Source of the DNA: Cladocopium goreaui
Lineage: Eukaryota > Sar > Dinophyceae > Suessiales > Symbiodiniaceae
DNA length: 64,000 bases
NCBI GenBank assembly: GCA_947184155.2
Contig: CAMXCT020002664.1
Location: forward strand, 26,872 to 90,871
Direction: 5' to 3'
Of this stretch, positions 9,262-17,291 are shown piece by piece. The notes under the pieces are model-generated. The model had not been told where the DNA came from. It did not search any database and saw only the letters and a program-made list of their open reading frames with translations. The position numbers and the translations under genes are program-made. Each line of letters opens with the position of its first letter. Within the stretch, counting starts at the first letter, position 1.

Positions 9262-11715
9262 CTAGATTCCCAGCTTCACAGAGATCACGTGTTCCGAAGG
9301 TGCACTAAAGAGTAGGAGAGGGGCACCTTCAGTATGTAGGTGAATGACATGAAAACCAGCATACGCCTCATATTGGTAGGTGACCTGCAACCGCGTTCCA
9401 GTTTGTCCTCGCTTCTTCTGCTGAGCTAGTTCTACACTGACCCAGGGCTGAAGGTGTTGGAGCTGCCGTCCCGCATGATAGGCGTCTAGTTGCGGAAGCA
9501 CCATGTCCAGTAGGAAGATGAGGGTTCTTAATGAAAAACCACGCAGGAATTCCGCCAGTAAGTTGCGAACCAGCAACCCTCCCTCATCGTGGGATCCTCC
9601 TGGTGTGGGAATCATCGCAATCAGAGCTGCTTGTAGTTCAGCTTCCGTATCAGGCTGACCATCCCGAATGTCCCGGCCGACAATGGGTACTGTTTGTAGT
9701 TCAGTGTTCCCTTCTCCAGCTGCTACTAACAGAGTGCTTAGAGTCGTCTTGAGGTGCACAGGAAAGTCAAAGCTAACCCATGAGAGTACTCGCAGCAATC
9801 CTTCACACCGTACCCCGTGTGGAATGACCTGAGGGGTGGTGATTTGTAATCTCTGAACTTCATGGACCCCTTCATCAAGGTCAATGAAGAGCAGGTGGCC
9901 ATATGAGTGTTTGGCACGCCCACTCCATGTGGGGTGCCCTTCTATAAGAACCACCTGATAGTTGAATTCTGTCAGAGAGTCAGGTTTCCACACACATAGC
10001 CGGTCTTCCAGGCAGTGCACCAGAGTGACTCTGCGTTCGCCAGTGGCAAGTCGCATCATCTCCGGCGGCGTCGCAATCGCAGCAACTTTAGTGAGGCCTG
10101 GGAATGCAGCGAAATCACTCAGGATCTCGTGAACTGCAAGGCCCGTGTAGGACCCTGCCGAGAATCCATAAATGTTGATGTCCCTGACACCTCCTGTATC
10201 CGCTGTAGTGACTAAGTGAGGAAAACATGACTTCAGGAAAAGATGTTTACCTTGCGGATGGTAACAACGAAAGATCTGCATGATTGCTGTTGACCAGGTC
10301 GGGTGTGGTGGTCTGGCATGGGCTGGCCGGATATGCGCGGCCTCAATGAGACGAATCGCTCTCGTGAGCAACAGTTGGTGATCGGAGAAATGTTCAGGGA
10401 GGAAGTCTCGCCAAGCTGTCCATCCTTCTGCAGTGGAGAGTAGCTGGTAGATCGCATATTCGTGCACTGTTTTGGTGAGGCCCAATTGGGTGACATGTGC
10501 TTCCCAATTATCTGTCATAGCGAGCGATGGGCCATACACCTTTGTTTGTGCCTGATTTTGTAGGAAAATATCATAGTCGCGTTCGCCACTGAGTAGGCCA
10601 CCTCCTAATCCACTGCAGTGCACTTCAAGGGGTCGGTCTTGCATTGGGGCGTCATCTTGCCAGACTTCTGAAAGGGAAAAGACCCAGGATGCCCACTCGT
10701 CAGAGCCCTTGAGTGCTGTGGGCAGCGCAGCAGCAGGTGTTCTTCCAATGTAGTTTTGTTTGGACAATTCTCCAACATCTATGGTCTGCTCATTGACAGT
10801 GACGTCCCACTTAGCCATCTCTCTGAAAGGTAACGGAAGACCAAACTTCAGGGGAGCTGCTTGCTGCAGCGATGTACATGAGGGTTCCGGTTGTTCCTTT
10901 CGTTGCCACAGTCCACACAGCAAAATTAGTTGAGCTTGGGAAAGTGGAGGAGGAGGCACTTTGGCATGCAGTCGCAGACCAACCACTGGAAGGAAATTGT
11001 GATGTAGCCATTGAGGCTTCCATTCTTGTGTACCAAATAAAGCTGCAGCCAAAGGCAACCAGCCATATTGGGCGAGGTCAGCGAGACTGCCAGGCATTCT
11101 TTTCTTGGCATTGGTGCCAAACCCATGCAGAATAACAGGCCGCATGTAATGTGGCTCGATTTCCATGGCCTGGTACATCTTGTCTCCTGGTAGCACTCGT
11201 ACACTGACCTCACCTGGCAGCAGGCTAAGGGTCGGAAGGGCACCCTGCTCGTAGGCAGGCCGAGCCCATTTATGGAAGTTTGGTTGTCTGCCTTGGTATC
11301 CATCAAGGATCTTCCGTAAATGGCCATGGCGCGGCCAGACTCCAGAGGCTGGGACAGGAAAAGTGACTAATCCAGACCACTGGCCTAACACACTCCACGC
11401 ATGGCACCAATCTGCAGTAACACGAGTGGACGTGCCAAGCAGAGGAGAGCCAAGTAATCCACTAGCTACTGCCTGCTCAACATCTGCAGGTGGATACGTG
11501 GTAGCAAGGTAGGCTTCAACATGCCCGTGGTAAGCACGAGTAATGACGTGGGCTATTTCATCAGGATCCGTGTCCGAGTCCTCCAAGGCAGTGACAGGTA
11601 CAGGGCTCTCATGACCCGAAGCTAATACAATGACCAGACCCGCATTGATTTCAGTGAATGCCTCACTCACAAGGATGACTCCTTTGGGCCTGCACGCACT
11701 GGCAGTTTCATCCAC
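9262..11715 (-). CDS. 817-residue protein with alpha/beta-hydrolase-like domain
   Basis: The longest intact frame in element L, ATG at 11713-11715. The N-terminal 240 residues appear to continue the glycosyltransferase-like domain of the upstream ORF (segments WCHAWSVLGQW and VILHGFGTNAKKRMPG). From about residue 500, DINIYGFSAGSYTGLAVHEI is a GxSxG nucleophile elbow of the alpha/beta-hydrolase fold, followed at plausible spacing by an acid (HCLEDRLCVW, about 568) and a histidine in GHLLFIDLDEG or the preceding KHSYGH (about 600). It overlaps the upstream ORF by 48 bases in the -1 frame. The substrate is unknown. The hydrolase call is good; the link to the upstream domain is tentative. Confidence 0.55.
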   Translation of the reverse strand: MDETASACRPKGVILVSEAFTEINAGLVIVLASGHESPVPVTALEDSDTDPDEIAHVITRAYHGHVEAYLATTYPPADVEQAVASGLLGSPLLGTSTRVTADWCHAWSVLGQWSGLVTFPVPASGVWPRHGHLRKILDGYQGRQPNFHKWARPAYEQGALPTLSLLPGEVSVRVLPGDKMYQAMEIEPHYMRPVILHGFGTNAKKRMPGSLADLAQYGWLPLAAALFGTQEWKPQWLHHNFLPVVGLRLHAKVPPPPLSQAQLILLCGLWQRKEQPEPSCTSLQQAAPLKFGLPLPFREMAKWDVTVNEQTIDVGELSKQNYIGRTPAAALPTALKGSDEWASWVFSLSEVWQDDAPMQDRPLEVHCSGLGGGLLSGERDYDIFLQNQAQTKVYGPSLAMTDNWEAHVTQLGLTKTVHEYAIYQLLSTAEGWTAWRDFLPEHFSDHQLLLTRAIRLIEAAHIRPAHARPPHPTWSTAIMQIFRCYHPQGKHLFLKSCFPHLVTTADTGGVRDINIYGFSAGSYTGLAVHEILSDFAAFPGLTKVAAIATPPEMMRLATGERRVTLVHCLEDRLCVWKPDSLTEFNYQVVLIEGHPTWSGRAKHSYGHLLFIDLDEGVHEVQRLQITTPQVIPHGVRCEGLLRVLSWVSFDFPVHLKTTLSTLLVAAGEGNTELQTVPIVGRDIRDGQPDTEAELQAALIAMIPTPGGSHDEGGLLVRNLLAEFLRGFSLRTLIFLLDMVLPQLDAYHAGRQLQHLQPWVSVELAQQKKRGQTGTRLQVTYQYEAYAGFHVIHLHTEGAPLLLFSAPSEHVISVKLGI

Positions 11716-12674
11716 GTCTGATTTGTCCTTCCGGGTAGGTTTGGTTGACCCAGCCGGGGAAGAGTCATAGACGTCGCCCGCCGAGACATGCGGGGACTCG
11801 GGTCTGGCGAATCACCATAGTCAACCTCGTCTGCCAAATTGGCACCATAGGTGAGGGGAGGGGCTCGTGGTGGGTCAGCTTTTCGGACAGCAAGATTGTC
11901 CGCACTGTGCGATCTAGATAGCTTCGATGGTGGACCAGGCTGCTGCATGTCCCTTCCCGTGTCAACAGAGCGCGCACGTTTGTGCGATGACGCAATGGGG
12001 CTTGACAGTTTGCTCTTTGCAACTTTGCTTGATGTAGCTGGTCGGGTTGGGTCAGTGCTCGCAAGCCAAAGTTCTCGTATCTCAAAGAGGGTCACTGGCA
12101 CACAATCGCTGTCAATCAGTGCAAAATTGATGGTCGGAAAGAGGAACACACAAGCATCAAGGATGAACGTTCCTGCCCATGTTGGGTGTACCTTATGAAG
12201 ACCAGTGTCAGCTGAGATGTGAACAAAGACAACTGTGGTGAGTTCTCCATATGGGCCAACATAGCGTAACCGTTCTTTCCACCAGGCAGCGACCATTGGC
12301 CAATGGCTGAGTCCATGCACGGATTTGACCTCGTCCGATTGCAAATCACGATTGTCCGTCACCAAATACACGGTGTGGTAAGGCAAGAAAGCAGAGCTTT
12401 GACTAACCAGCCATCGGTACAACTTGTGCCAGTCAGGTCCAGGTGGAGTTTCAATCCCGTTTACCATTGCAATTTCGTAGTCATGCCGGTCAGGTTCAGC
12501 TGTCTTCTTATGGGGGTCTCCAAATCGCCAGTGCTGTTCGATGGATACATTCAGCCCGTACTCAGTCGAAATGCTCTTGTGCTGTTCGAGTGCGTAAAGC
12601 AGATCCAAGAAGCTAATTGCAGGGTTCTTTGCGTACCAGGACTTCACAACTTGTTCCCTGGAAAGCAGAGACAT
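11667..12674 (-). CDS. Glycosyltransferase-like ORF
   Basis: I chose the ATG at 12672-12674; the frame is open 35 codons further upstream, but those codons read through hairpin D. Around residue 186, FALIDSDCVPVTLFEIREL matches the metal-binding DxD region and flanking strands of GT-A fold glycosyltransferases, preceded by TWAGTFILDACVFLF. A basic, serine- and proline-rich tail (about residues 215-336) follows. The 3' end overlaps the 817-codon ORF by 48 bases in a -1 relation, so the two may form one product by frameshifting or may once have been fused. The GT call rests on one motif and general layout. Confidence 0.4.
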   Translation of the reverse strand: MSLLSREQVVKSWYAKNPAISFLDLLYALEQHKSISTEYGLNVSIEQHWRFGDPHKKTAEPDRHDYEIAMVNGIETPPGPDWHKLYRWLVSQSSAFLPYHTVYLVTDNRDLQSDEVKSVHGLSHWPMVAAWWKERLRYVGPYGELTTVVFVHISADTGLHKVHPTWAGTFILDACVFLFPTINFALIDSDCVPVTLFEIRELWLASTDPTRPATSSKVAKSKLSSPIASSHKRARSVDTGRDMQQPGPPSKLSRSHSADNLAVRKADPPRAPPLTYGANLADEVDYGDSPDPSPRMSRRATSMTLPRLGQPNLPGRTNQTWMKLPVRAGPKESSL

Positions 12675-12739
12675 CTCACTGTTCAGTTCCTGTGTAGCTG
12701 ATTTGGGTGTAAAGGTTATAAAGGGGGAGAAATGAGGGG

Positions 12740-12783
12740 GTGTTGAGAATCCTGACACGTCTCTGGTCAGAAGACTCAAGCAC
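12740..12783 (+). other. Two-tier hairpin, copy D (array unit 1)
   Basis: Outer GTG-TTGAG pairs with CTCAA-g-CAC, the bulged G again on the 3' side. Inner CTGAC (12752-12756) pairs with GTCAG (12766-12770) around loop ACGTCTCTG. A GGGGG run precedes it. It overlaps only the dubious upstream extension of the GT-like ORF. Confidence 0.65.
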
Positions 12784-12899
12784 TCTTGTCAGTACCGAAC
12801 CACAAAGTCGAAGTTAGTAACGAAGGAACCCCTAAACCAAGACCAACAAAACAGAAAGCGACCAGAACAAACCCAAAACAAAAGGGGGGGAGGGAGGAA

Positions 12900-12943
12900 G
12901 TGTTGAAAAACCTGACACGTCTTTGGCCAGGCAGTTCAAGCAC
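12900..12943 (+). other. Two-tier hairpin, copy E (array unit 2)
   Basis: GTG-TTGAA pairs with TTCAA-g-CAC. Inner CTGAC (12912-12916) faces GCCAG (12926-12930), one A-C mismatch on this strand but G-U in element sense, around loop ACGTCTTTG. Compared with copy D, the outer pair G-C has become A-T. Confidence 0.65.
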
Positions 12944-13068
12944 CTTAACAGGAAACAAGAGGAAACAAGCACAAAACAAGAACAAAAGACAACACAGCAC
13001 AAATGAAGCGGCGCCCAAGGCGGTGAGGGAGTTAAGTGCAATGGGGGGGAAAAAGCGGGACGAGAAAA

Positions 13069-13107
13069 GCTGGAAGCCCTGACAGTCTTCAGTCAGAAAA
13101 TCCAGGC
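13069..13107 (+). other. Two-tier hairpin, copy F (array unit 3)
   Basis: G-CTGGA pairs with TCCAG-g-C, with the conserved bulged G. Inner CTGAC (13079-13083) pairs with GTCAG (13092-13096) around an eight-base loop AGTCTTCA. All five outer-stem base pairs nearest the loop still pair despite a sequence different from copies D and E. Confidence 0.6.
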
Positions 13108-13223
13108 ACAAGAGAAAAGAGGAATCAGAAAGGGAAAAGGAGGGAGCAGAGCACAAGGACGAGTCAAAGAACAAAAGAGAGGAAGAGAGAGCAAATCAAA
13201 AAGAGGGGGGGTGGAGAGAGGTG

Positions 13224-13260
13224 CTGGTAGCCCTGGCACGTCTTGAGCCAGAAAAACCAG
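13224..13260 (+). other. Two-tier hairpin, copy G (array unit 4)
   Basis: CTGGT (13224-13228) pairs with ACCAG (13256-13260). Inner CTGGC (13233-13237) pairs with GCCAG (13247-13251) around loop ACGTCTTGA. The inner stem shows a compensated change, A to G on one side and T to C on the other, relative to copy D. Confidence 0.6.
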
Positions 13261-13719
13261 AAGCCAAAGGGAAAGGAGAAAGAGGAGTCGGGTAAGAGGA
13301 AATTACGCAACAAGGGGCAATATCGTGGAGTAAGGTCCCAGCACACGACCGATCAAGGTGTAATCTGTAGTATAGACGAAACAAGCCTGTAAGTAATACC
13401 CTTAGCCCAATTGCCGGAGAGGTTTGTTATATCTATCCCTTACCGGGATAAGGAGGCACTATATCTAACCCCTTTCTTAAACTCAGCTGAAGCAGCAGGT
13501 CTATCTACTGCTGTGCATTTGAGCCAATAGGGTCGCAGGGAGTGGTAACTACATGTAACAGCGCACACGATACTTGTGTAGTTAAGGACATCATTGTTCA
13601 AAGGAGATGTGACTGATGTGTACTGCTCTTTCTTTTTTCCGGTATCACAAGCAGGCCCGGAGTCAGCCTTTACCTAGTGCCAGCCTCTCACTGGGAAAGT
13701 GTCCGTCTGGAGCGCAAGC

Positions 13720-14601
13720 TTAGTCGACTTGATGCAGGAATGTCTCTTCCCGGTTGAGCTCAGGGGGTGATTGCAGCTCATTTCGTATTCGTACTGGTAA
13801 ATACAATCCATCGAGTATTCTGCGCCATCGGAACGTAGTAAAGTTTGTCTGTCGAGACTGCTTTTCGATGATATGTTGATATTTCCACACAGTTTGCTTC
13901 ATGATAGTGGTGGCCCTCTCTGTAAGAGCTGTGGGCTTCACTCGTGCAAGAGAAGATTGCTCTCCCCTCACCACTTCTGTAGCGTTACTGAATTGCTGTA
14001 GCATGTCAATGACCGTGTCTTCTGCACTCTGCGCAGCAGCAGCTTGTACAGCGTTGAAGACTTCTTTTCGGGCGGCGTGACCGTGCCATTGCAGTGAATG
14101 GCAAAGCACGGAGGCAATCGCAATCTCCTGCCACGGGTCCGCTCGCGCGTCTAGGAGCAGCTGTACATTTGTCCTGTGCCGATGGAGGACAGCAAGGAAC
14201 AGTGGTGGTAGCGCTCCTTTCACGGGCATGACCGAGGCACCAGCCTCGAGCAAAGTTTGAACAAGCTGTGAGCTGCCCAATTCAACTGCTAATTCCAACA
14301 TAGTGGTAGGTTGCGTTTTGGGCGGGAGAATATTGGGGTCAGCTTGGGCTTGTAACAGTAGATAAGTTAAGCTGGCCCCATGTCGAGGGAAGCAGTGGCC
14401 AGCACTAGGCTGGTAAGCATACGGATCAGTAGAATGATCTCGAAGGATAGCAGAGGCTACGAGTGTGCTGGTATGCCCTCCCTCCGTCGTCATGCCCGTA
14501 AGGCCTACTCCCTTGCCAAGGAGATAGCTTAAATCCATCACGTCTTTGTGATAAATGGCTGTCATAAGGTCTTGATATTGCTGTGCTGATGGGACTTGCA
14601 T
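13720..14601 (-). CDS. Ankyrin-repeat protein, 293 codons
   Basis: Residues about 74-160 form two to three ankyrin repeats: HGASLTYLLLQAQADPN, then TMLELAVELGSSQLVQTLLEAGAS, then PPLFLAVLHRHRTNVQLLLDARADP. The remainder is helical and unassigned, ending in a basic stretch. ATG at 14599-14601. The first 175 bases overlap ORF A in another frame. Ankyrin repeats mediate protein binding; the partner is unknown. It is the second ORF of element L in transcript order. Confidence 0.65.
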   Translation of the reverse strand: MQVPSAQQYQDLMTAIYHKDVMDLSYLLGKGVGLTGMTTEGGHTSTLVASAILRDHSTDPYAYQPSAGHCFPRHGASLTYLLLQAQADPNILPPKTQPTTMLELAVELGSSQLVQTLLEAGASVMPVKGALPPLFLAVLHRHRTNVQLLLDARADPWQEIAIASVLCHSLQWHGHAARKEVFNAVQAAAAQSAEDTVIDMLQQFSNATEVVRGEQSSLARVKPTALTERATTIMKQTVWKYQHIIEKQSRQTNFTTFRWRRILDGLYLPVRIRNELQSPPELNREETFLHQVD

Positions 14602-15307
14602 TGATTGGCTTCATGGCAGTTTTGTGTTCAAAGCCAGTCTTGAAAGTTTCGTGAGCTGCTGAACTACAGCGGGATTCTTTATTCAGGGCTATGGTTTTGT
14701 CCGTCACCTTGCCTGAGCTATTGGTCAGATCAGTGAAGTACCAGCACGGTGTGCGATTTGCCAGGATATTATGTTCATGCATCCTGTCGACATAAAAATG
14801 ATTCAATTTCTCACTGTGTTGGTGGTTCGTGATGACGGCAAATCTTCTGGGGCTAACCCAGATCCATAGATCTTCCTGGAAGGACTGTGTGGCATAGAAG
14901 GGCCATATCTGTCGTCCTCCCATTTCCACAAAATAAAAGTTTGTGTAAATGTCATCGCTGGCCTCAGTGTCTATGTGACAGAAATCATGCGACAATTTGG
15001 CGGAACTGGACCCTGGATAGGCCCAGTCCGGCGGGTTCTTCATGCCGTCATTGATGATAATATTCCAGCACTCTCCATTAATGCACATTCTATATTCATG
15101 GAAAGACCACGCATGGAGCTGCTTGGTGTGCTCATAACAGCCATGCTGCCGGTAAACCTGGATGTCATCGTATTCCGTAATGTAGGACTCTTTGTCGCTT
15201 GGTACCTTTGGGCTCCCGGTGCAGGGCCACGCCAAAAAGGCGAAATCCACGCAGAAGCATGGCCCCCCGCAAGCACCAGGCGCATCCTGGGGCGGTACCC
15301 TTTCCAC
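14426..15307 (-). CDS. Unknown first ORF of element L (ORF A)
   Basis: The open frame starts at a GTG with no early in-frame ATG, so the true start may be upstream, internal or supplied by splicing. The plausible coding part is the first 240 residues, rich in W, Y, H and C (GCYEHTKQLHAWSFHEYRMC, ECWNIIINDG, FYFVEMGGRQIWPFY), suggesting a folded domain of beta type. I cannot name the family. The last 58 codons overlap the ankyrin ORF and look like an out-of-frame shadow. Confidence 0.4.
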   Translation of the reverse strand: MERVPPQDAPGACGGPCFCVDFAFLAWPCTGSPKVPSDKESYITEYDDIQVYRQHGCYEHTKQLHAWSFHEYRMCINGECWNIIINDGMKNPPDWAYPGSSSAKLSHDFCHIDTEASDDIYTNFYFVEMGGRQIWPFYATQSFQEDLWIWVSPRRFAVITNHQHSEKLNHFYVDRMHEHNILANRTPCWYFTDLTNSSGKVTDKTIALNKESRCSSAAHETFKTGFEHKTAMKPINASPISTAISRPYDSHLSQRRDGFKLSPWQGSRPYGHDDGGRAYQHTRSLCYPSRSFY

Positions 15308-16418
15308 ACCACGAGTCTCAGGTCAACCCAAGGAGAGTGGATCCACTCACCGAGTGACGTGGGAACCGAACCCATTCATTTCCACCAAGAATGTACAGCG
15401 TAAACCGTACACCCTGAATGGACGTGGAGACGGAACCCATTCATTTCACCCAAGATGATCACCACTCAATCCAAGGGACCAACTCATGATGCCCCCAAAG
15501 GTTCCCGGACTCCAGCGATTGCCGGAGAAGACGATCCAAGAAAGGAGTGGACCTTAGTCACCTTTTCAGTGACCCCAGTCCCTATGGAGCACAGCTCGGA
15601 CCTTAGAGCCAAAAACAAGATCCTCACTGTGGCCAGACTGTACATTGAGCCCACTCTCCCCGAAGGTTGAGAGTGAACCGGTCGGTGACCCAGTCGTTGC
15701 GATCCCATGTATCCCAGGGGGATACACCTGTCTTGCGACAGGACCCTAACACTGTTGGGGAGGAACCGACGGTCTTGTCCACCGTGAGCTTAGCTACCCA
15801 ACGATGAATATTAACCGTTAGCCAACGGGTTGCCCCGTTGATCTCTCCTCGAGACAAGTCCCCAAGTCTCTAAGAGGTTCACCGACCTTGCCTGTTCCCT
15901 CGTGTCATCATTGGGTGTTGCTACCCTAGACACAAGGTAAGGTGAGACCCGTCGGTCCCGTACCACGTGTGTACCGATCGGTCCGGGAGAACCCCGAGAT
16001 ACCGCACGATCACCCAAGGATGTGCGCAAACACAAACGAGGGTGTGACATGAGGAGCAACCCAACATGTCAACACACGCCGACTAGGGGGTACCAAGGTA
16101 CCGTGTTAATTCACGGTTCGTTAGGGACGGGGGCCTTCAGCAACTCCCCTGCGCTATATCGACAATTTAACGTCCCCTCGGACCCTCTCGGGTCCACCTC
16201 CCCCTGTTCTGAGCATGGTATTGGGGACCCCATCCCCCCTACCCACTCAGGTCGATGGTGTTCACTGTGAGCCTCAATATCGTTATTGCCAACAGCTGGG
16301 CCCCCTTGGTCATGCCCAGTCAGTGGGCGTGCCTTCAGCGTGACCTTATCACCGATCCAGTGCGCCATGGCTGCCCACCGGAGTGTACAAAGGTATGGCA
16401 GAAATAGGGCCCTAAGAG
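15308..16418 (-). other. 5' leader-like region of element L
   Basis: No convincing gene. It contains a direct repeat of a 26-28-base sequence (15368-15393 and 15432-15459, core GAACCCATTCATTT), many short palindromes, and a weak minus-strand frame (16371-16111). Composition is GC-richer than the 3' region. If the duplication at 16419-16436 is real, this is the 5' end of the retroposed transcript. Confidence 0.35.
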
Positions 16419-16436
16419 TACCTCGATGCGGTACCC
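16419..16436. repeat. Proposed target-site duplication of element L, right copy
   Basis: TACCTCGATGCGGTACCC matches 2551-2569 in the same orientation with one substitution and one base fewer. The match stops exactly where the left copy meets the A8 run. Confidence 0.45.
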
Positions 16437-16538
16437 AACAGATTGTAAGCGTGCATAACTTCTGCAATGATAGTGCATTGTTGTGCACTTCGCGCTACAA
16501 TGGCAAAGCGGCGCGAGTTTGCCCAGCAAGCATAGCCA

Positions 16539-17291
16539 TAGTGTGAGAATGCACAGAAACCTCAAGAAATCAACCTCACGTGCCCGAAACGTTCCTGTGA
16601 CGAGACTCCCGTGGAAGGAGAAAAACAGCTGCTCCAAGCAGTCAAATTTGTTGCTAAAAATTTGCCTGGTTTTCACCAGGGGGTGGATGAAGACTTTCAA
16701 ATGGCTGGAAGCTTCCAGGAGCTCATCAATGGGTACACCGCAGGGCTCGTTGAACCATGTATGATGCGAGGTCTCCAATCCCTCGGATCGAATCGTACTA
16801 CTCTGGAAGTGATCATTCCCTCTCCAGAAGGGCTTACCCCCGAAAAATGGAAAGAAACAGCCACACTGTGCCCACTTGACTGGCCTTCCAATTACAGTCT
16901 TTTACTATTGTGGCATATGAATGGGAGCCTTCATCAAACAGAGGCGCGTCTCAGGAAGCAACTGTCCCACAACCATATGTTTGCTGAGTGGACAGTCCAT
17001 CTCGACAGATTCGCGGAGCGAGTTTTATTCCAGCAGCCAGCAGTTTATATAGCGGAACATGCCTTGCAAACCAACCTGCGGGAACGAAATTTCCCTGATA
17101 GGCGAGTCCGCCGGAGGGTCCCTCCTGAGGATCTGGACGAACATCGAAGGGCGCTCAGAGCGCTTCATCAGCGTGCTATTGCCCAGCAAGAAGTGAACCC
17201 AGTTTCATTTGGGCTCACCAATGCATGGTATGATACCATTACAGCAGACAAAAAACACCATCTTGAACATTTCACGAGAGGTATGACATGA
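16539..17291 (+). CDS. 3' ORF of copy R, N-terminally truncated
   Basis: The frame is open from 16539, just after a TAG, and corresponds to the last 250 residues of the 400-codon ORF at 5180-6382, to which it is about five-sixths identical by eye. There is no proper start, so it is a truncated gene body. Conserved blocks include QLLQAVKF, MAGSFQELINGYTAGLVEP, TPEKWKETATLCPLDWPSNY and NFPDRRVRRRVPP. Many base differences from L are synonymous. The C-terminus differs, with a few extra residues before TGA. Confidence 0.55.

Larger units (their letters stand above)
12740..13260 (+). repeat. Tandem array of four G-run/hairpin/A-rich units, about 160 bp each
   Basis: Hairpins start at 12740, 12900, 13069 and about 13224. 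Each unit has a G5-G7 run, about 10-25 bases, a two-tier hairpin, then about 90 bases of A- and AC-rich sequence. Stems differ between units yet still pair. The array fills the spacer between the ankyrin ORF and the GT-like ORF. The rest of the spacer (13261-13719) shows nothing recognisable. Confidence 0.6.
2570..16418 (-). mobile_element. Element L: 13.85-kb retroposed unit with helicase, hydrolase and ankyrin ORFs
   Basis: The 3' end is a tail related to that of the SINE at 43.96 kb and finishes in exactly A8 (2570-2577 as T8). An 18-19-bp imperfect direct repeat brackets it. Its 3' portion recurs in copy R (16539-19876) and copy C (about 46.73-47.77 kb), all sharing the 3' end with different 5' truncation points, as expected of target-primed retroposition. 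Contents in transcript order are ORF A, ankyrin ORF, hairpin array, GT-like ORF, 817-codon ORF, SF1 helicase fragments, acidic ORF, 400-codon ORF, and a 2.6-kb 3' region. I recognise no reverse transcriptase, endonuclease, transposase or RdRp. Several frame changes suggest partial decay. The 5' limit depends on the proposed duplication and is less certain than the 3' end. Confidence 0.5.

Noticed and set aside
12740-13260. CRISPR-like array
   Set aside because: Repeats are about 160 bp apart, vary in sequence and are conserved in pairing rather than identity. The context is eukaryotic with no cas-like gene.
12776-13384. Minus-strand ORFs with recurring (L)TxDVSGF-like peptides as a coding repeat
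   Set aside because: The peptide similarity is a by-product of the repeated hairpins; the units are not in one frame and the linkers are low-complexity.
14536-14551. Another member of the hairpin family (ATCAC / GTGAT)
   Set aside because: It lies inside the ankyrin ORF, lacks the outer stem and has a shifted loop; probably chance.
15289-15306. GCGGTACCC near 15.3 kb as the other end of the L duplication
   Set aside because: It matches fewer bases than 16419-16436 and lies at the edge of an ORF.
15455-16270. Small ORFs in the 5' region of L
   Set aside because: Short, on both strands, with no protein-like pattern.
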